A DNA stretch of 64,000 nucleotides from Trinickia terrae (GTDB taxonomy: Bacteria; Pseudomonadota; Gammaproteobacteria; Burkholderiales; Burkholderiaceae): assembly GCF_005144415.1 (NCBI RefSeq), contig NZ_SWJE01000001.1, positions 628,631-692,630 of the forward strand. Direction: 5' to 3'. Of this stretch, positions 52,033 through 60,185 are shown one piece after another. The position numbers and the translations under genes are program-made. How positions within the stretch are numbered: position 1 is the first letter of the stretch; each line of letters opens with the position of its first letter. Under the pieces are notes generated by a model that was not told the DNA's origin, ran no database searches, and saw only the letters and a list, made by a program, of their open reading frames with translations.

Positions 52033-52925
52033 CGCTTGGCTCCAACGTCGTGGTACAGCTTGATGACGGACGAGAAGTCGAGGCCGCCGTCGCCGTGCTT
52101 GCTCATCGTCTGGTAGAGCTGCTGCGCGAGCGCACCGAGATAGACGGGCTGCTTCGCGGATTTTGCGGCGTCGGCGGCGAGGCCGAGATCCTTCAGCATC
52201 AGGTCGGTGCCGAAGCCGCCGGTGTAGCCGCGCGAGGCCGGCGCGGTCTCGACGATGCCGGGGTAGGGGTTGTAGGTGTCGGAGCTCCAGCAGCGGCCTG
52301 TCGACGTGTTGACGATCCCCGCCAGCACCTTCGGATCGATGCCGAGTGCGACGCCCAGCGACATCGCTTCGGCCACGCCCGCCATCGTGATGCCGAGCAG
52401 CAGGTTGTTGCAGATCTTCGCGACCTGTCCCATGCCGGTGTCGCCGCAATGGACGATGTTCTTGCCCATCGCCGCCAGCATGGGCTTGACCTGCTCGTAG
52501 ACGCCGGCGTTCGCGCCCACCATGAAGGTCAGGGTGCCCGCTGCCGCGCCGCCCGTGCCGCCAGACACGGGCGCATCGACGAACGGGTTGCCGCGCTCGG
52601 CGGCGAGCTTGGCGAACGCCTGCGCGCTCGCGGGATCGATCGTGCTCGAATCGACGATCGTCGCGCCGCGCGCGATGCCGGCGAGCACGCCGTCGTCGGC
52701 GGTCAGCACGCGCTTCACGTGCGCGGCGGCCGGCAGCATCGTGACGACGCATTCGACGCCGGTGGCGGCGGCTTTCGGCGAGGCGCTCGCGCTCGCGCCG
52801 GCGTCGACGAGCGTTTGCACCGCGGCCTGGTTCAGGTCGAACACGTTCAGCGTGTGGCCGTTTTTCAGCAGGTTGAGGGCCATCGGCGCACCCATGTTGC
52901 CGAGGCCGATAAAGGCGATTTTCAT
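52029..52925 (-). CDS. mmsB: 3-hydroxyisobutyrate dehydrogenase
   Basis: A 298-residue beta-hydroxyacid dehydrogenase. The NAD fold starts at IAFIGLGNMGAPMALNLLKN (3-22); DAPVSGGTGGAAAGTLTFMV is the substrate motif, and the catalytic Lys lies in GMGQVAKICNNLLLGI. It oxidises 3-hydroxyisobutyrate to methylmalonate semialdehyde, the substrate of the adjacent MmsA. Length and motifs match MmsB of Pseudomonas. It overlaps the hydratase start by ATGA and lies 16 bases downstream of mmsA. Confidence 0.95.
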   Translation of the reverse strand: MKIAFIGLGNMGAPMALNLLKNGHTLNVFDLNQAAVQTLVDAGASASASPKAAATGVECVVTMLPAAAHVKRVLTADDGVLAGIARGATIVDSSTIDPASAQAFAKLAAERGNPFVDAPVSGGTGGAAAGTLTFMVGANAGVYEQVKPMLAAMGKNIVHCGDTGMGQVAKICNNLLLGITMAGVAEAMSLGVALGIDPKVLAGIVNTSTGRCWSSDTYNPYPGIVETAPASRGYTGGFGTDLMLKDLGLAADAAKSAKQPVYLGALAQQLYQTMSKHGDGGLDFSSVIKLYHDVGAKR

Positions 52926-52941
52926 CTTTAAGTCCTCTTGT

Positions 52942-54474
52942 TCAGCGCAGGCTGATCGTCGTGTTCACGCCGTCGCTCACGGTCGCGTCATCGAACCAGC
53001 GCGCGGTGACGGTCTTGGTCTGCGTATAGAACTGCACCACCTGCTTGCCGTACGGGCCGAGGTCGCCGAGCTTCGAGCCGCGCGAGCCCGTGAAGCTGAA
53101 GAACGGCACGGGCACGGGAATCGGAATGTTGATGCCGACCTGGCCGATGTCGATCTCGCTCTGGAACTTGCGCGCCGCCGCGCCGCTTTGCGTGAACAGG
53201 CCCACGCCGTTGCCGAACGGATTGCGGTTGACGAGGGCGATCGCGTCGTCGAGCGTCGGTACGTTCAGCACGATGAGCACCGGGCCGAAGATCTCGGTCG
53301 TGTAGATCGTCATGTCGGTGGTGACGTTCGAGAAGATGGTCGGGCCGATGAAGTTGCCTTGCTCGTAGCCCGGCACCTTGACGCCGCGGCCGTCGAGATC
53401 GAGCGTCGCGCCTTCCTCGACGCCCTTGCCGATCAGCGACAGGATACGTTCCTTCGCGCTCTTCGAAACGACCGGGCCGATATCGGTGCCGGCCTCGGTG
53501 CCTGCGTTGACCTTCAAGGTCTTCGCCTTCGCAACGAGCTCGGGCAGCCACGCCTGCGACGCGCCGACCAGCACCACCGCGGACGTCGCCATGCAGCGCT
53601 GGCCCGCCGCGCCGAAGCCCGCGCCGGCGAGCGCGTTGAGCGTCTGCTCCTTGTTCGCGTCGGGCAGCACCACGGCGTGGTTCTTCGCGCCCATCATCGA
53701 TTGCACGCGCTTGCCGTGCTCGCTCGCGAGCGTGTAGACGTGCGTGCCGACGGCCGTGGAGCCGACGAACGAGATCGCCTTCACGTGCTCGTGCGTGCAG
53801 AGCGCGTCGACGGCCTCCTTGCCGCCGTGGATCACGTTGAGCACGCCGCGCGGCACGCCGGCTTCGATCGCGAGCTCGACGAGCGCCATCGTCGAGAGCG
53901 GGTCCTGCTCGGACGGTTTCAGCACGAACGTATTGCCGCAGACGATCGCCATCGGGAACATCCAGAGCGGGATCATCGCGGGAAAGTTGAACGGCGTGAT
54001 GCCTGCGCAGACGCCGAGCGGCTGGCGCAGCGTATAGGTATCGACTGCGCCGGCGACGTTCTCGGCGAACTCGCCCAGCTGGAGGGTGCCGATCGAGCAG
54101 GCGTGCTCGACGACTTCGAGGCCGCGGAAGATGTCGCCTTCGGCATCGGGCAGCGTCTTGCCTTGCTCGGCCGTGAGGATCTTCGCGATGCGCGGCATGT
54201 GCTCGCGGATCAGCGCCTGGTATTTGAGCATGATGCGCACGCGCGCGCCGATCGGCGTCGTCTTCCATTGCGCGAACGCCGCATGCGCGGCGCTCACGGC
54301 GGCGTCGATTTCGGCGGCCGTCGCGAACGGCACGCGCGCGAGCACTTCCTGCGTCGCCGGGTTCACGATGTCGCGCCATTCGTTCGTCGACGATTCGACG
54401 AACTCGCCGTCGATCAGCAGTTTGACGCTCGGCACGGCCGACGGCTTGGCAGCGGTGGACGGAATTGCGCTCAT
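52942..54474 (-). CDS. mmsA: CoA-acylating methylmalonate-semialdehyde dehydrogenase
   Basis: A 510-residue ALDH-superfamily enzyme. The nucleophile is the Cys of GAAGQRCMATSAVV. Where hydrolytic ALDHs have a general-base Glu, this has SMMGAKNHAVVLPDA with Asn, the mark of the CoA-acylating MMSDH class. GITPFNFPAMIPLWMFPMAI is the NAD-binding loop. It turns methylmalonate semialdehyde into propionyl-CoA, CO2 and NADH. The start MSAIPST at 54474 is family-like; four residues upstream in frame are less likely. The propionyl-CoA made can feed the methylcitrate genes 4 kb away. Confidence 0.95.
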   Translation of the reverse strand: MSAIPSTAAKPSAVPSVKLLIDGEFVESSTNEWRDIVNPATQEVLARVPFATAAEIDAAVSAAHAAFAQWKTTPIGARVRIMLKYQALIREHMPRIAKILTAEQGKTLPDAEGDIFRGLEVVEHACSIGTLQLGEFAENVAGAVDTYTLRQPLGVCAGITPFNFPAMIPLWMFPMAIVCGNTFVLKPSEQDPLSTMALVELAIEAGVPRGVLNVIHGGKEAVDALCTHEHVKAISFVGSTAVGTHVYTLASEHGKRVQSMMGAKNHAVVLPDANKEQTLNALAGAGFGAAGQRCMATSAVVLVGASQAWLPELVAKAKTLKVNAGTEAGTDIGPVVSKSAKERILSLIGKGVEEGATLDLDGRGVKVPGYEQGNFIGPTIFSNVTTDMTIYTTEIFGPVLIVLNVPTLDDAIALVNRNPFGNGVGLFTQSGAAARKFQSEIDIGQVGINIPIPVPVPFFSFTGSRGSKLGDLGPYGKQVVQFYTQTKTVTARWFDDATVSDGVNTTISLR

Positions 54475-54549
54475 TGACAGGCTCCTCATGTGGGTCGTCC
54501 CGGCGCGCGGCCGGGGATAGGGAATGGGGGAACGGAAAGCACGGCTTGC

Positions 54550-56250
54550 TCAGCGCAGTTCGGGGAAGTCTTCTTCCCAGAACTCGCCCGCAGCGCGCGC
54601 GGGCGTCTCGCCGCGCTCGATCTCGCGGCGGCGCAGTTCCACGCGGCGGATCTTTCCGGAGATCGTCTTCGGCAGCTCGATTACTTCGATGCGGCGAATC
54701 CGCTTGTACGGCGCGAGCTTTTCGCGCGAGAAGCGGAACACGCTCTTCGCGAGCTCCGGGCCGAATTCGAAGCCATGGCGCAAGGCGATGAACGCTTTCG
54801 GCACGGCGAGGCGCAGCGCATCGGGGCTCGGCACGACGGCCGCTTCGGCGATCGCCTCATGCTCGATCAGCACGCTTTCGAGCTCGAACGGGCTTAAGCG
54901 ATAGTCGGAAGACTTGAAGACGTCGTCGGCGCGGCCGATGTAGATGAAATAGCCATCGGGGCGGCGCACCGCGACGTCCGAGGTGCGGTAGCGGCCGTCG
55001 CGCATCACGTGCGCCGTCGCCTCGCGGTTGTTCGCGTAGCCGGTCATGAGGCCGAGCGGTGTGCTCGTGGCGAGCGGCAGGGTGATCTCGCCTTCGTCCG
55101 CAGGGTGTCCGTCGTGATCGACGAGCTCGATCCGGTAGCCGGGCATCGGCCGTCCCATCGAGCCGGGCACCACCGGCTGCCCCGGCGAGTTGGCGATCAG
55201 GCAGGTGGTTTCGGTCTGGCCGAAGCCGTCGCGGATCGTCACGCCCCACGCGTTGCGCACGCGCTCGATGATCTCCGGATTCAGCGGCTCGCCTGCGCCG
55301 ACGATCTCGCGCAGCTTCACCGCGTACGACGCGAGCGGCTCCTGCACGAGCATGCGCCAGACGGTGGGCGGAGCGCACATCGTGGTGATGCCGTGCCTCG
55401 TGAGCGTATCGAGCGTTTCCTTGGCGTCGAAGCGCGTGTACTGGGAGACGAACACGCACGACTGTGCATTCCACGGCGCGAAGAAGCAGCTCCAGGCGTG
55501 CTTCGCCCAGCCGGGCGAGCTGATGTTCCAATGCACGTCGCCGGGCCGCAGGCCTACCCAGTACATCGTCGAGAGACTGCCCGCCGGGTAGCTCTGGTGC
55601 GTGTGCTGGACGAGCTTCGGCTTCGAGGTGGTGCCGGAGGTGAAGTAGAGCAGCAGCGGATCGGTGGCGTGCGTGATGCCGTCGGGCGTGAAGTGCGGCG
55701 ATGCCTCGTAGCCGTCGGCGAAATCGAGCCAGCCTTCCTTGGCTTCGGCATGGCCGACGGCGATCTTCGTGAGCGGTGCATCGAGCGCTTCGAACTTCGC
55801 CATCTCCGCCGCATCGACGATCGCGAACTTCGGCGCGCCGACTTCCACGCGGTCGCGCACGTCGCTTGCCGAGAGTTGCGTCGTCGCGGGCAGCACCACC
55901 GCGCCGAGCTTGATCGCGGCCAGCATCGCGTCCCATAGCTCGACGCGGTTCGGCAGCATCAGCAGCACCCGGTCGCCGCGCGCGACGCCGATGCTGCGCA
56001 GATGGTTCGCGATGCGCGACGAGCGCTCGGACATCTGCGCAAACGACAGCTTCAGGCTGTTCCCCGTGGCTGCATCGACGATCCATAGCGCGGGATTGTC
56101 GTTGCCGCGCGCCATCGCGTCGAAGTAGTCGAGCGCCCAGTTGAACGCGTCGAGCTGCGGCCACGTGAACTCGCGATAGGCGCGCTCGTAGTCGGTTCGA
56201 TGGCGCAAGAGGAAATCGCGCGCATCGAGGAAGCGTTGTGCTGCCGTCAT
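54550..56250 (-). CDS. AMP-forming acyl-CoA synthetase
   Basis: A 566-residue ANL-superfamily enzyme. The phosphate loop is LLLYFTSGTTSKPKLV, the A5 motif DGFGQTETTCL, the A7/A8 hinge GRADDVFKSSDYRLSPFELE, and the A10 lysine PKTISGKIRRVELR. The N-terminus (EFTWPQLDAFNWALDYFDA) is like the medium-chain/propionyl acyl-CoA synthetases that often lie in mms operons of Burkholderia. It probably activates isobutyrate, propionate or another short acid to its CoA ester so that it can enter the operon; the acid is inference. Its start at 56250 is served by AGGAG of a dispersed hairpin repeat. Confidence 0.88.
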   Translation of the reverse strand: MTAAQRFLDARDFLLRHRTDYERAYREFTWPQLDAFNWALDYFDAMARGNDNPALWIVDAATGNSLKLSFAQMSERSSRIANHLRSIGVARGDRVLLMLPNRVELWDAMLAAIKLGAVVLPATTQLSASDVRDRVEVGAPKFAIVDAAEMAKFEALDAPLTKIAVGHAEAKEGWLDFADGYEASPHFTPDGITHATDPLLLYFTSGTTSKPKLVQHTHQSYPAGSLSTMYWVGLRPGDVHWNISSPGWAKHAWSCFFAPWNAQSCVFVSQYTRFDAKETLDTLTRHGITTMCAPPTVWRMLVQEPLASYAVKLREIVGAGEPLNPEIIERVRNAWGVTIRDGFGQTETTCLIANSPGQPVVPGSMGRPMPGYRIELVDHDGHPADEGEITLPLATSTPLGLMTGYANNREATAHVMRDGRYRTSDVAVRRPDGYFIYIGRADDVFKSSDYRLSPFELESVLIEHEAIAEAAVVPSPDALRLAVPKAFIALRHGFEFGPELAKSVFRFSREKLAPYKRIRRIEVIELPKTISGKIRRVELRRREIERGETPARAAGEFWEEDFPELR

Positions 56251-56256
56251 CGTCGT

Positions 56257-56305
56257 CTCCTATGTCGATCAGAGTTAGCGCTTCAGCGCTTACGCCGATT
56301 CCATG
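56257..56305 (-). repeat. dispersed hairpin repeat with RBS, copy 3
   Basis: On the minus strand: CATGGAATCGGCGTAAGCGC, TGAAGCGCTAACTCTGATCG, ACATAGGAG. AGCGCT..AGCGCT forms the top of the stem, and ATAGGAG is the ribosome-binding site of the acyl-CoA synthetase at 56250. Compared with copies 1 and 2 one side of the lower stem has drifted (GGCG in place of AGAG). Confidence 0.7.
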
Positions 56306-56339
56306 CTTTCTTTATCGTCCCGCTCGTAGCGGGCGCGGT

Positions 56340-57473
56340 TCACACGTGCCGCGCGATCACCATGCGCTGCACTTCGCTCGTGCCTTCGTAGATCTGCGTG
56401 ATGCGCGCATCGCGGTAATGCCGCTCGACGGGGTAATCCTCGAGATACCCATAGCCGCCATGAATCTGGATCGCGTTCGAGCAGATTTCCTCCGCGAGCT
56501 CCGAAGCATAGAGCTTCGCCTGCGACGCTTCCGACAAGCACGGCCTGCCGGCACTGCGCAGCCGCGCCGCGTGGTGCACGAGCAGGCGCGCGGCGTTCAG
56601 GCGCGTCTCCATGTCGGCGAGCATGTTGGCGATGGTCTGGTGCTCCTTGATCGTCTTGCCGAACTGGATGCGTTCGTTCGCGTACGTGCGGGCGGCGTCG
56701 AATGCGGCGCGCGCGATGCCGACCGCCTGCGCGGCGATGCCGATGCGTCCGCCCTCGAGATTCGACAGCGCGATCTTCAAGCCTTCGCCGCGCTCGCCGA
56801 GCAGGTTTTCCTCGGGAACGCGGCAGTTTTCGAGCGAGATCGGGCAGGTGTCGGAGGCGCGGATGCCGAGCTTGCTTTCGGGGCGGCCGACGTTGAAGCC
56901 CGGTGTATCGGTCGGCACGATGAACGCGGAGATGCCGCGTTTGGCCAATTCCGGGTCGGTGACCGCGAACACCACGGCGACACCCGCGCGGCTGCCATTG
57001 GTCACGAACTGCTTGCTGCCGTTGAGGACCCATTCGCCGTTTTCGAGCACGGCGCGCGTCTTCAGGTTGTTGGCTTCCGAGCCTGCTTGCGGCTCGGTCA
57101 GGCAGAACGCGCCGATGGTCCTGCCGAGCGCGAGATCGCGCAGCCAGCGCGCTTGCTGGGCATGGGTGCCAAAATTCAGAATCGGCCCGCAGCCGACCGA
57201 GTTGTGCACGCTCATCAACGTCGCGCAGGCGGCGCAGCCTGCGGCGATTTCTTCGAGCGCGAGCGCGTAGGCGGTGTAGTCGGTGTAGGTGCCGCCCCAT
57301 TCGGGCGGCACGATCATGCCGAGCAGCCCGAGTTCGCCGAGCTGCGAGACGACTTCGCGCGGCAGCGCGCCTTCGCGGTCCCACTTGCCGGCGTTCGGCG
57401 CGAGGCGCTCAGTGGCGAACTCGCGCGCCGCGTCGCGGATCATCCGTTGTTCGTCGGTGTAGAAGTCGTCCAT
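56340..57473 (-). CDS. acyl-CoA dehydrogenase, probable isobutyryl-CoA dehydrogenase
   Basis: A 377-residue acyl-CoA dehydrogenase. FAD-binding motifs are [20 protein letters not shown] and [10 protein letters not shown]; the catalytic base is the Glu of [17 protein letters not shown] at the C-terminus. The opening [18 protein letters not shown] and the loop [14 protein letters not shown] are typical of the IBD/short-branched-chain group. It oxidises isobutyryl-CoA to methacrylyl-CoA, first dedicated step of the operon. It heads the minus-strand unit; the promoter is in the 132-bp gap to the divergent AraC gene. Confidence 0.92.
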   Translation of the reverse strand: MDDFYTDEQRMIRDAAREFATERLAPNAGKWDREGALPREVVSQLGELGLLGMIVPPEWGGTYTDYTAYALALEEIAAGCAACATLMSVHNSVGCGPILNFGTHAQQARWLRDLALGRTIGAFCLTEPQAGSEANNLKTRAVLENGEWVLNGSKQFVTNGSRAGVAVVFAVTDPELAKRGISAFIVPTDTPGFNVGRPESKLGIRASDTCPISLENCRVPEENLLGERGEGLKIALSNLEGGRIGIAAQAVGIARAAFDAARTYANERIQFGKTIKEHQTIANMLADMETRLNAARLLVHHAARLRSAGRPCLSEASQAKLYASELAEEICSNAIQIHGGYGYLEDYPVERHYRDARITQIYEGTSEVQRMVIARHV

Positions 57474-57605
57474 CACATCCGTTCCTGTCTTGCTGATTGT
57501 TGCGACAGAGTGTATGAAGGGCGGGGGCGGCTTTCGATGCTCAAGCCGATCAATTTTGTTGAGCGTATTTGCCATCGGCACTTGTGCCGATTCAACTTTG
57601 CTGCA

Positions 57606-58664
57606 ATGCATAACGAAAAAGGGACTATCGCAGTCAGCCTCGTCGAAGAGGCCGTGCGCTGCGTCAAGCGGTGCGGCGCCGATCCGCAGCCGCTTCTGGA
57701 GGAGGCCGGCATCGCGCCGCAGCTATTGGGCTCGCCGCTCGCGCGCGTGTCGTCGGCGCAATACGGCGCGTTGTGGAATGCGGTCTGCCGCACGCTCGAC
57801 GACGAGTTCTTCGGGCAGGACTCGCATCCCATGAGAAGCGGCAGCTTCATCGCGATGTGCCAGGCGGCGCTGACCGCGCGCAACGGCGCGCAGGCGCTCG
57901 CGCGCACGACGGGCTTCATGCGCTTCGTGCTCGACGACATGGGCGCGCAGATCGAGATGGTACGTGGCCGCGTGCGCTTGGCGTTCCAAGTGCGCGACGG
58001 CGCCGGCCCTAAGCAGATGTTCGCCTACGCGACCTACTTCATCCTCGTCTACGGCGTGGTGTGCTGGCTCGTGGGGCGGCGCATTCCGATTCTCGAGGCG
58101 CGCTTCAGCTGCCCCGAGCCCAAGGCCGGGCACGAGTACCGGTCGATGCTGTGCGACGACCTCAAGTTCGGGCAGCGCTCGTCGCACGTCGATCTGTCGC
58201 CGGAATTTCTCGAACTGCCGGTGATCCAGACTGTGAAGTCGCTGAAGCCGTTCCTGCGTGACGCGCCCGCGAGTTTTCTCGTCAAGTACCGCAATCCCGA
58301 TTCGATTGCCGCGCGCGTGCGGCGCGCCTTGCGCGCGATGCCGATCGCCGAGTGGCCCGGCGCGGACGGGATGGCCGCCAAGCTGCGTTTTGCCGAAGCG
58401 ACGATGCGTCGGCGGCTCAAGCAGGAGGGCTACACGTATCAATCGATCAAGGACGCGCTGCGCAGGGACATGGCGATCGCCGCGCTGCAGACGGGCGAGC
58501 AGACGATCGCGGACATCGCGATCGCGGTGGGATTTGCCGAGCCGAGCGCGTTTCATCGCGCGTTCAGGAAGTGGACGGGGGGGCGGCCGACCGATTATCG
58601 GCCGCAAGAGCGGGGTGCGCTGGAATCCCGGCTTGGTCCGGCGCGGCCGGCGCCAGGGCCATAG
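57606..58664 (+). CDS. AraC-family transcriptional regulator (OruR/ArgR-like arabinose-binding form)
   Basis: A 352-residue AraC regulator with the helical N-terminal DUF/Arabinose_bd_2 domain ([25 protein letters not shown]) and a C-terminal AraC helix-turn-helix ([20 protein letters not shown], then [26 protein letters not shown]). This layout is usual for regulators of branched-chain amino-acid and mms operons (MmsR-like in place, not in domain type). It is divergent from the isobutyryl-CoA dehydrogenase, so control of the valine operon is the natural reading. Start ATG 57606 gives the family length. Confidence 0.9.
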   Translation: MHNEKGTIAVSLVEEAVRCVKRCGADPQPLLEEAGIAPQLLGSPLARVSSAQYGALWNAVCRTLDDEFFGQDSHPMRSGSFIAMCQAALTARNGAQALARTTGFMRFVLDDMGAQIEMVRGRVRLAFQVRDGAGPKQMFAYATYFILVYGVVCWLVGRRIPILEARFSCPEPKAGHEYRSMLCDDLKFGQRSSHVDLSPEFLELPVIQTVKSLKPFLRDAPASFLVKYRNPDSIAARVRRALRAMPIAEWPGADGMAAKLRFAEATMRRRLKQEGYTYQSIKDALRRDMAIAALQTGEQTIADIAIAVGFAEPSAFHRAFRKWTGGRPTDYRPQERGALESRLGPARPAPGP

Positions 58665-58679
58665 CCGCCTGGCGGTGCG

Positions 58680-58890
58680 CTATTTGCGCGGCGGAAGAAA
58701 GCGCGGCGGTTGCTCGCCGGTGTCGAGCGGCGCCGACAGTTTCTCCGGCACGGCCCGCCGTGTCGGCGTCGCCGCCGCCGACCGCGTAGACGGTCGCGAG
58801 CGTCGCGACGGCCGTTTCGCGCGCGGCGAACACCGGGATCAGCGAGAGGCTGATCTGCCAGTTGAAGCCGAGCGGCGTATGTCCGCTTCC
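58680..58890 (-). pseudogene. remnant of a FeoB-type ferrous iron transporter C-terminus
   Basis: On the minus strand one frame reads HTPLGFNWQISLSLIPVFAA followed by RETAVATLATVYAVGGGDAD, very like the late FeoB segment (WQIS-ALIPG-AAREVAV-ALGTVYA). It then falls into another frame that runs to a TAG at 58680 as APLDTGEQPPRFLPPRK. No upstream FeoB sequence is present, the region being cut at about 58890. It is a decayed fragment left beside prpF, not a gene. Confidence 0.5.
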
Positions 58891-58913
58891 TTTTGTTGCA
58901 AATCAAGTCCTGC

Positions 58914-60104
58914 CTAGAGCACGTCGCCCGGCACGCGCACCCATCCTTCCATCAGCACGCGGGCGCTGCGGCTCATGATGGCCTTGGTGACCGTCCATTC
59001 GCCGTCGATGCGCGCGGCTTGCGCCCCGACGCGCAGCGTGCCCGACGGATGCCCGAAGCGCACCGCATTGCGCTCGCCGCCGCCCGCGGCGAGATTCACG
59101 AGCGTGCCCGGAATGGCCGCCGCCGTGCCGATGGCGACCGCCGCTGTGCCCATCATCGCGTGATGGAGCTTGCCCATCGACATCGCGCGCACGAGCAGGT
59201 CGACGTCGGCGGCCGAAACGGGTTTGCCGCTCGATGCGACGTAATCGGCGGGCTTCGCCACGAACGCGATCTTCGGCGTGTGCTGGCGCGTCGCGATCTC
59301 GTTCAGGTCCTGGATCAAGCCCATGCGTAGCGCGCCATAAGCACGGATGGTTTCGAATTTCTGGAGGGCATCGGCATCGCTGTTGATCGCGTCTTGCAAC
59401 TCGGTGCCGGTGTAGCCGATCGCCTCCGCATTGACGAAGATGGTCGGGATGCCGGCGTTGATCATCGTCGCCTTCAGTGTGCCGATGCCGGGCACGTCGA
59501 GGTCGTCGACCAAATTGCCGGTCGGGAACATCGCGCCCCCTGCGCCGTCTTCGTCAGCGGCCGGGTCCATGAACTCGAGCTGCACTTCGGCGGCGGGGAA
59601 GGTTACGCCGTCGAGCTCGAAATCGCCGGTTTCCTGCACGGCGCCATCGGTGAGCGGCACGTGCGCGACGATGGTCTTGCCGATATTCGCCTGCCAGATC
59701 CGCACCGTGGCGATGCCGTTTCGAGGGATGCGGCTCGCGTCGATCAGCCCGGAGGCGATGGCGAACGGCCCCACGGCGGCGGAGAGATTGCCGCAGTTGC
59801 CGCTCCAGTCGACAAAGGCTTTATCGATGGAGACCTGGCCGAACAGGTAGTCGACGTCGTGCCCCGGCTTGCGGCTCTTGGACACGATGACCGTCTTGCT
59901 CGTGCTCGAGCTCGCGCCGCCCATGCCGTCGATCTGCTTGCCGTACGGGTCGGGGCTGCCGATTACGCGCATGAGCAGCGCGTCGCGCGCGGCGCCCGGC
60001 ACGCGCGCGGCTTCGGGCAAGTCCTGGAGGCGGAAGAACACGCCTTTGCTGGTGCCGCCGCGCATGTAAGCGGCGGCAATCTTGGTCTGCGGTACGTGGG
60101 CCAT
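58914..60104 (-). CDS. prpF: 2-methylaconitate cis-trans isomerase PrpF
   Basis: A 396-residue PrpF, diaminopimelate-epimerase-like fold. The opening TKIAAAYMRGGTSKGVFFRL contains the active-site region, followed by GSPDPYGKQIDGMGGASSST and, later, FVDWSGNCGNLSAAVGPFAI. It isomerises the 2-methylaconitate produced by AcnD so that aconitase can continue the methylcitrate cycle. It lies 81 bases downstream of acnD, past a GC-rich hairpin. Full length and family-typical. Confidence 0.95.
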   Translation of the reverse strand: MAHVPQTKIAAAYMRGGTSKGVFFRLQDLPEAARVPGAARDALLMRVIGSPDPYGKQIDGMGGASSSTSKTVIVSKSRKPGHDVDYLFGQVSIDKAFVDWSGNCGNLSAAVGPFAIASGLIDASRIPRNGIATVRIWQANIGKTIVAHVPLTDGAVQETGDFELDGVTFPAAEVQLEFMDPAADEDGAGGAMFPTGNLVDDLDVPGIGTLKATMINAGIPTIFVNAEAIGYTGTELQDAINSDADALQKFETIRAYGALRMGLIQDLNEIATRQHTPKIAFVAKPADYVASSGKPVSAADVDLLVRAMSMGKLHHAMMGTAAVAIGTAAAIPGTLVNLAAGGGERNAVRFGHPSGTLRVGAQAARIDGEWTVTKAIMSRSARVLMEGWVRVPGDVL

Positions 60105-60131
60105 GGGGTGGATGTCCTGATGAAACGGAGA

Positions 60132-60161
60132 CGGCGGGCGGCACTGTCGCGCCGCCCGCCG
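60132..60161 (-). other. GC-rich hairpin between acnD and prpF
   Basis: CGGCGGGCGGC (60132-60142) and GCCGCCCGCCG (60151-60161) form a perfect 11-bp stem with an 8-base loop. No T run follows on the minus strand, so it more likely stabilises the acnD mRNA end or lowers prpF expression than terminates fully. Confidence 0.7.
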
Positions 60162-60185
60162 GCGATGGCTATGTACGTCCCTCGC

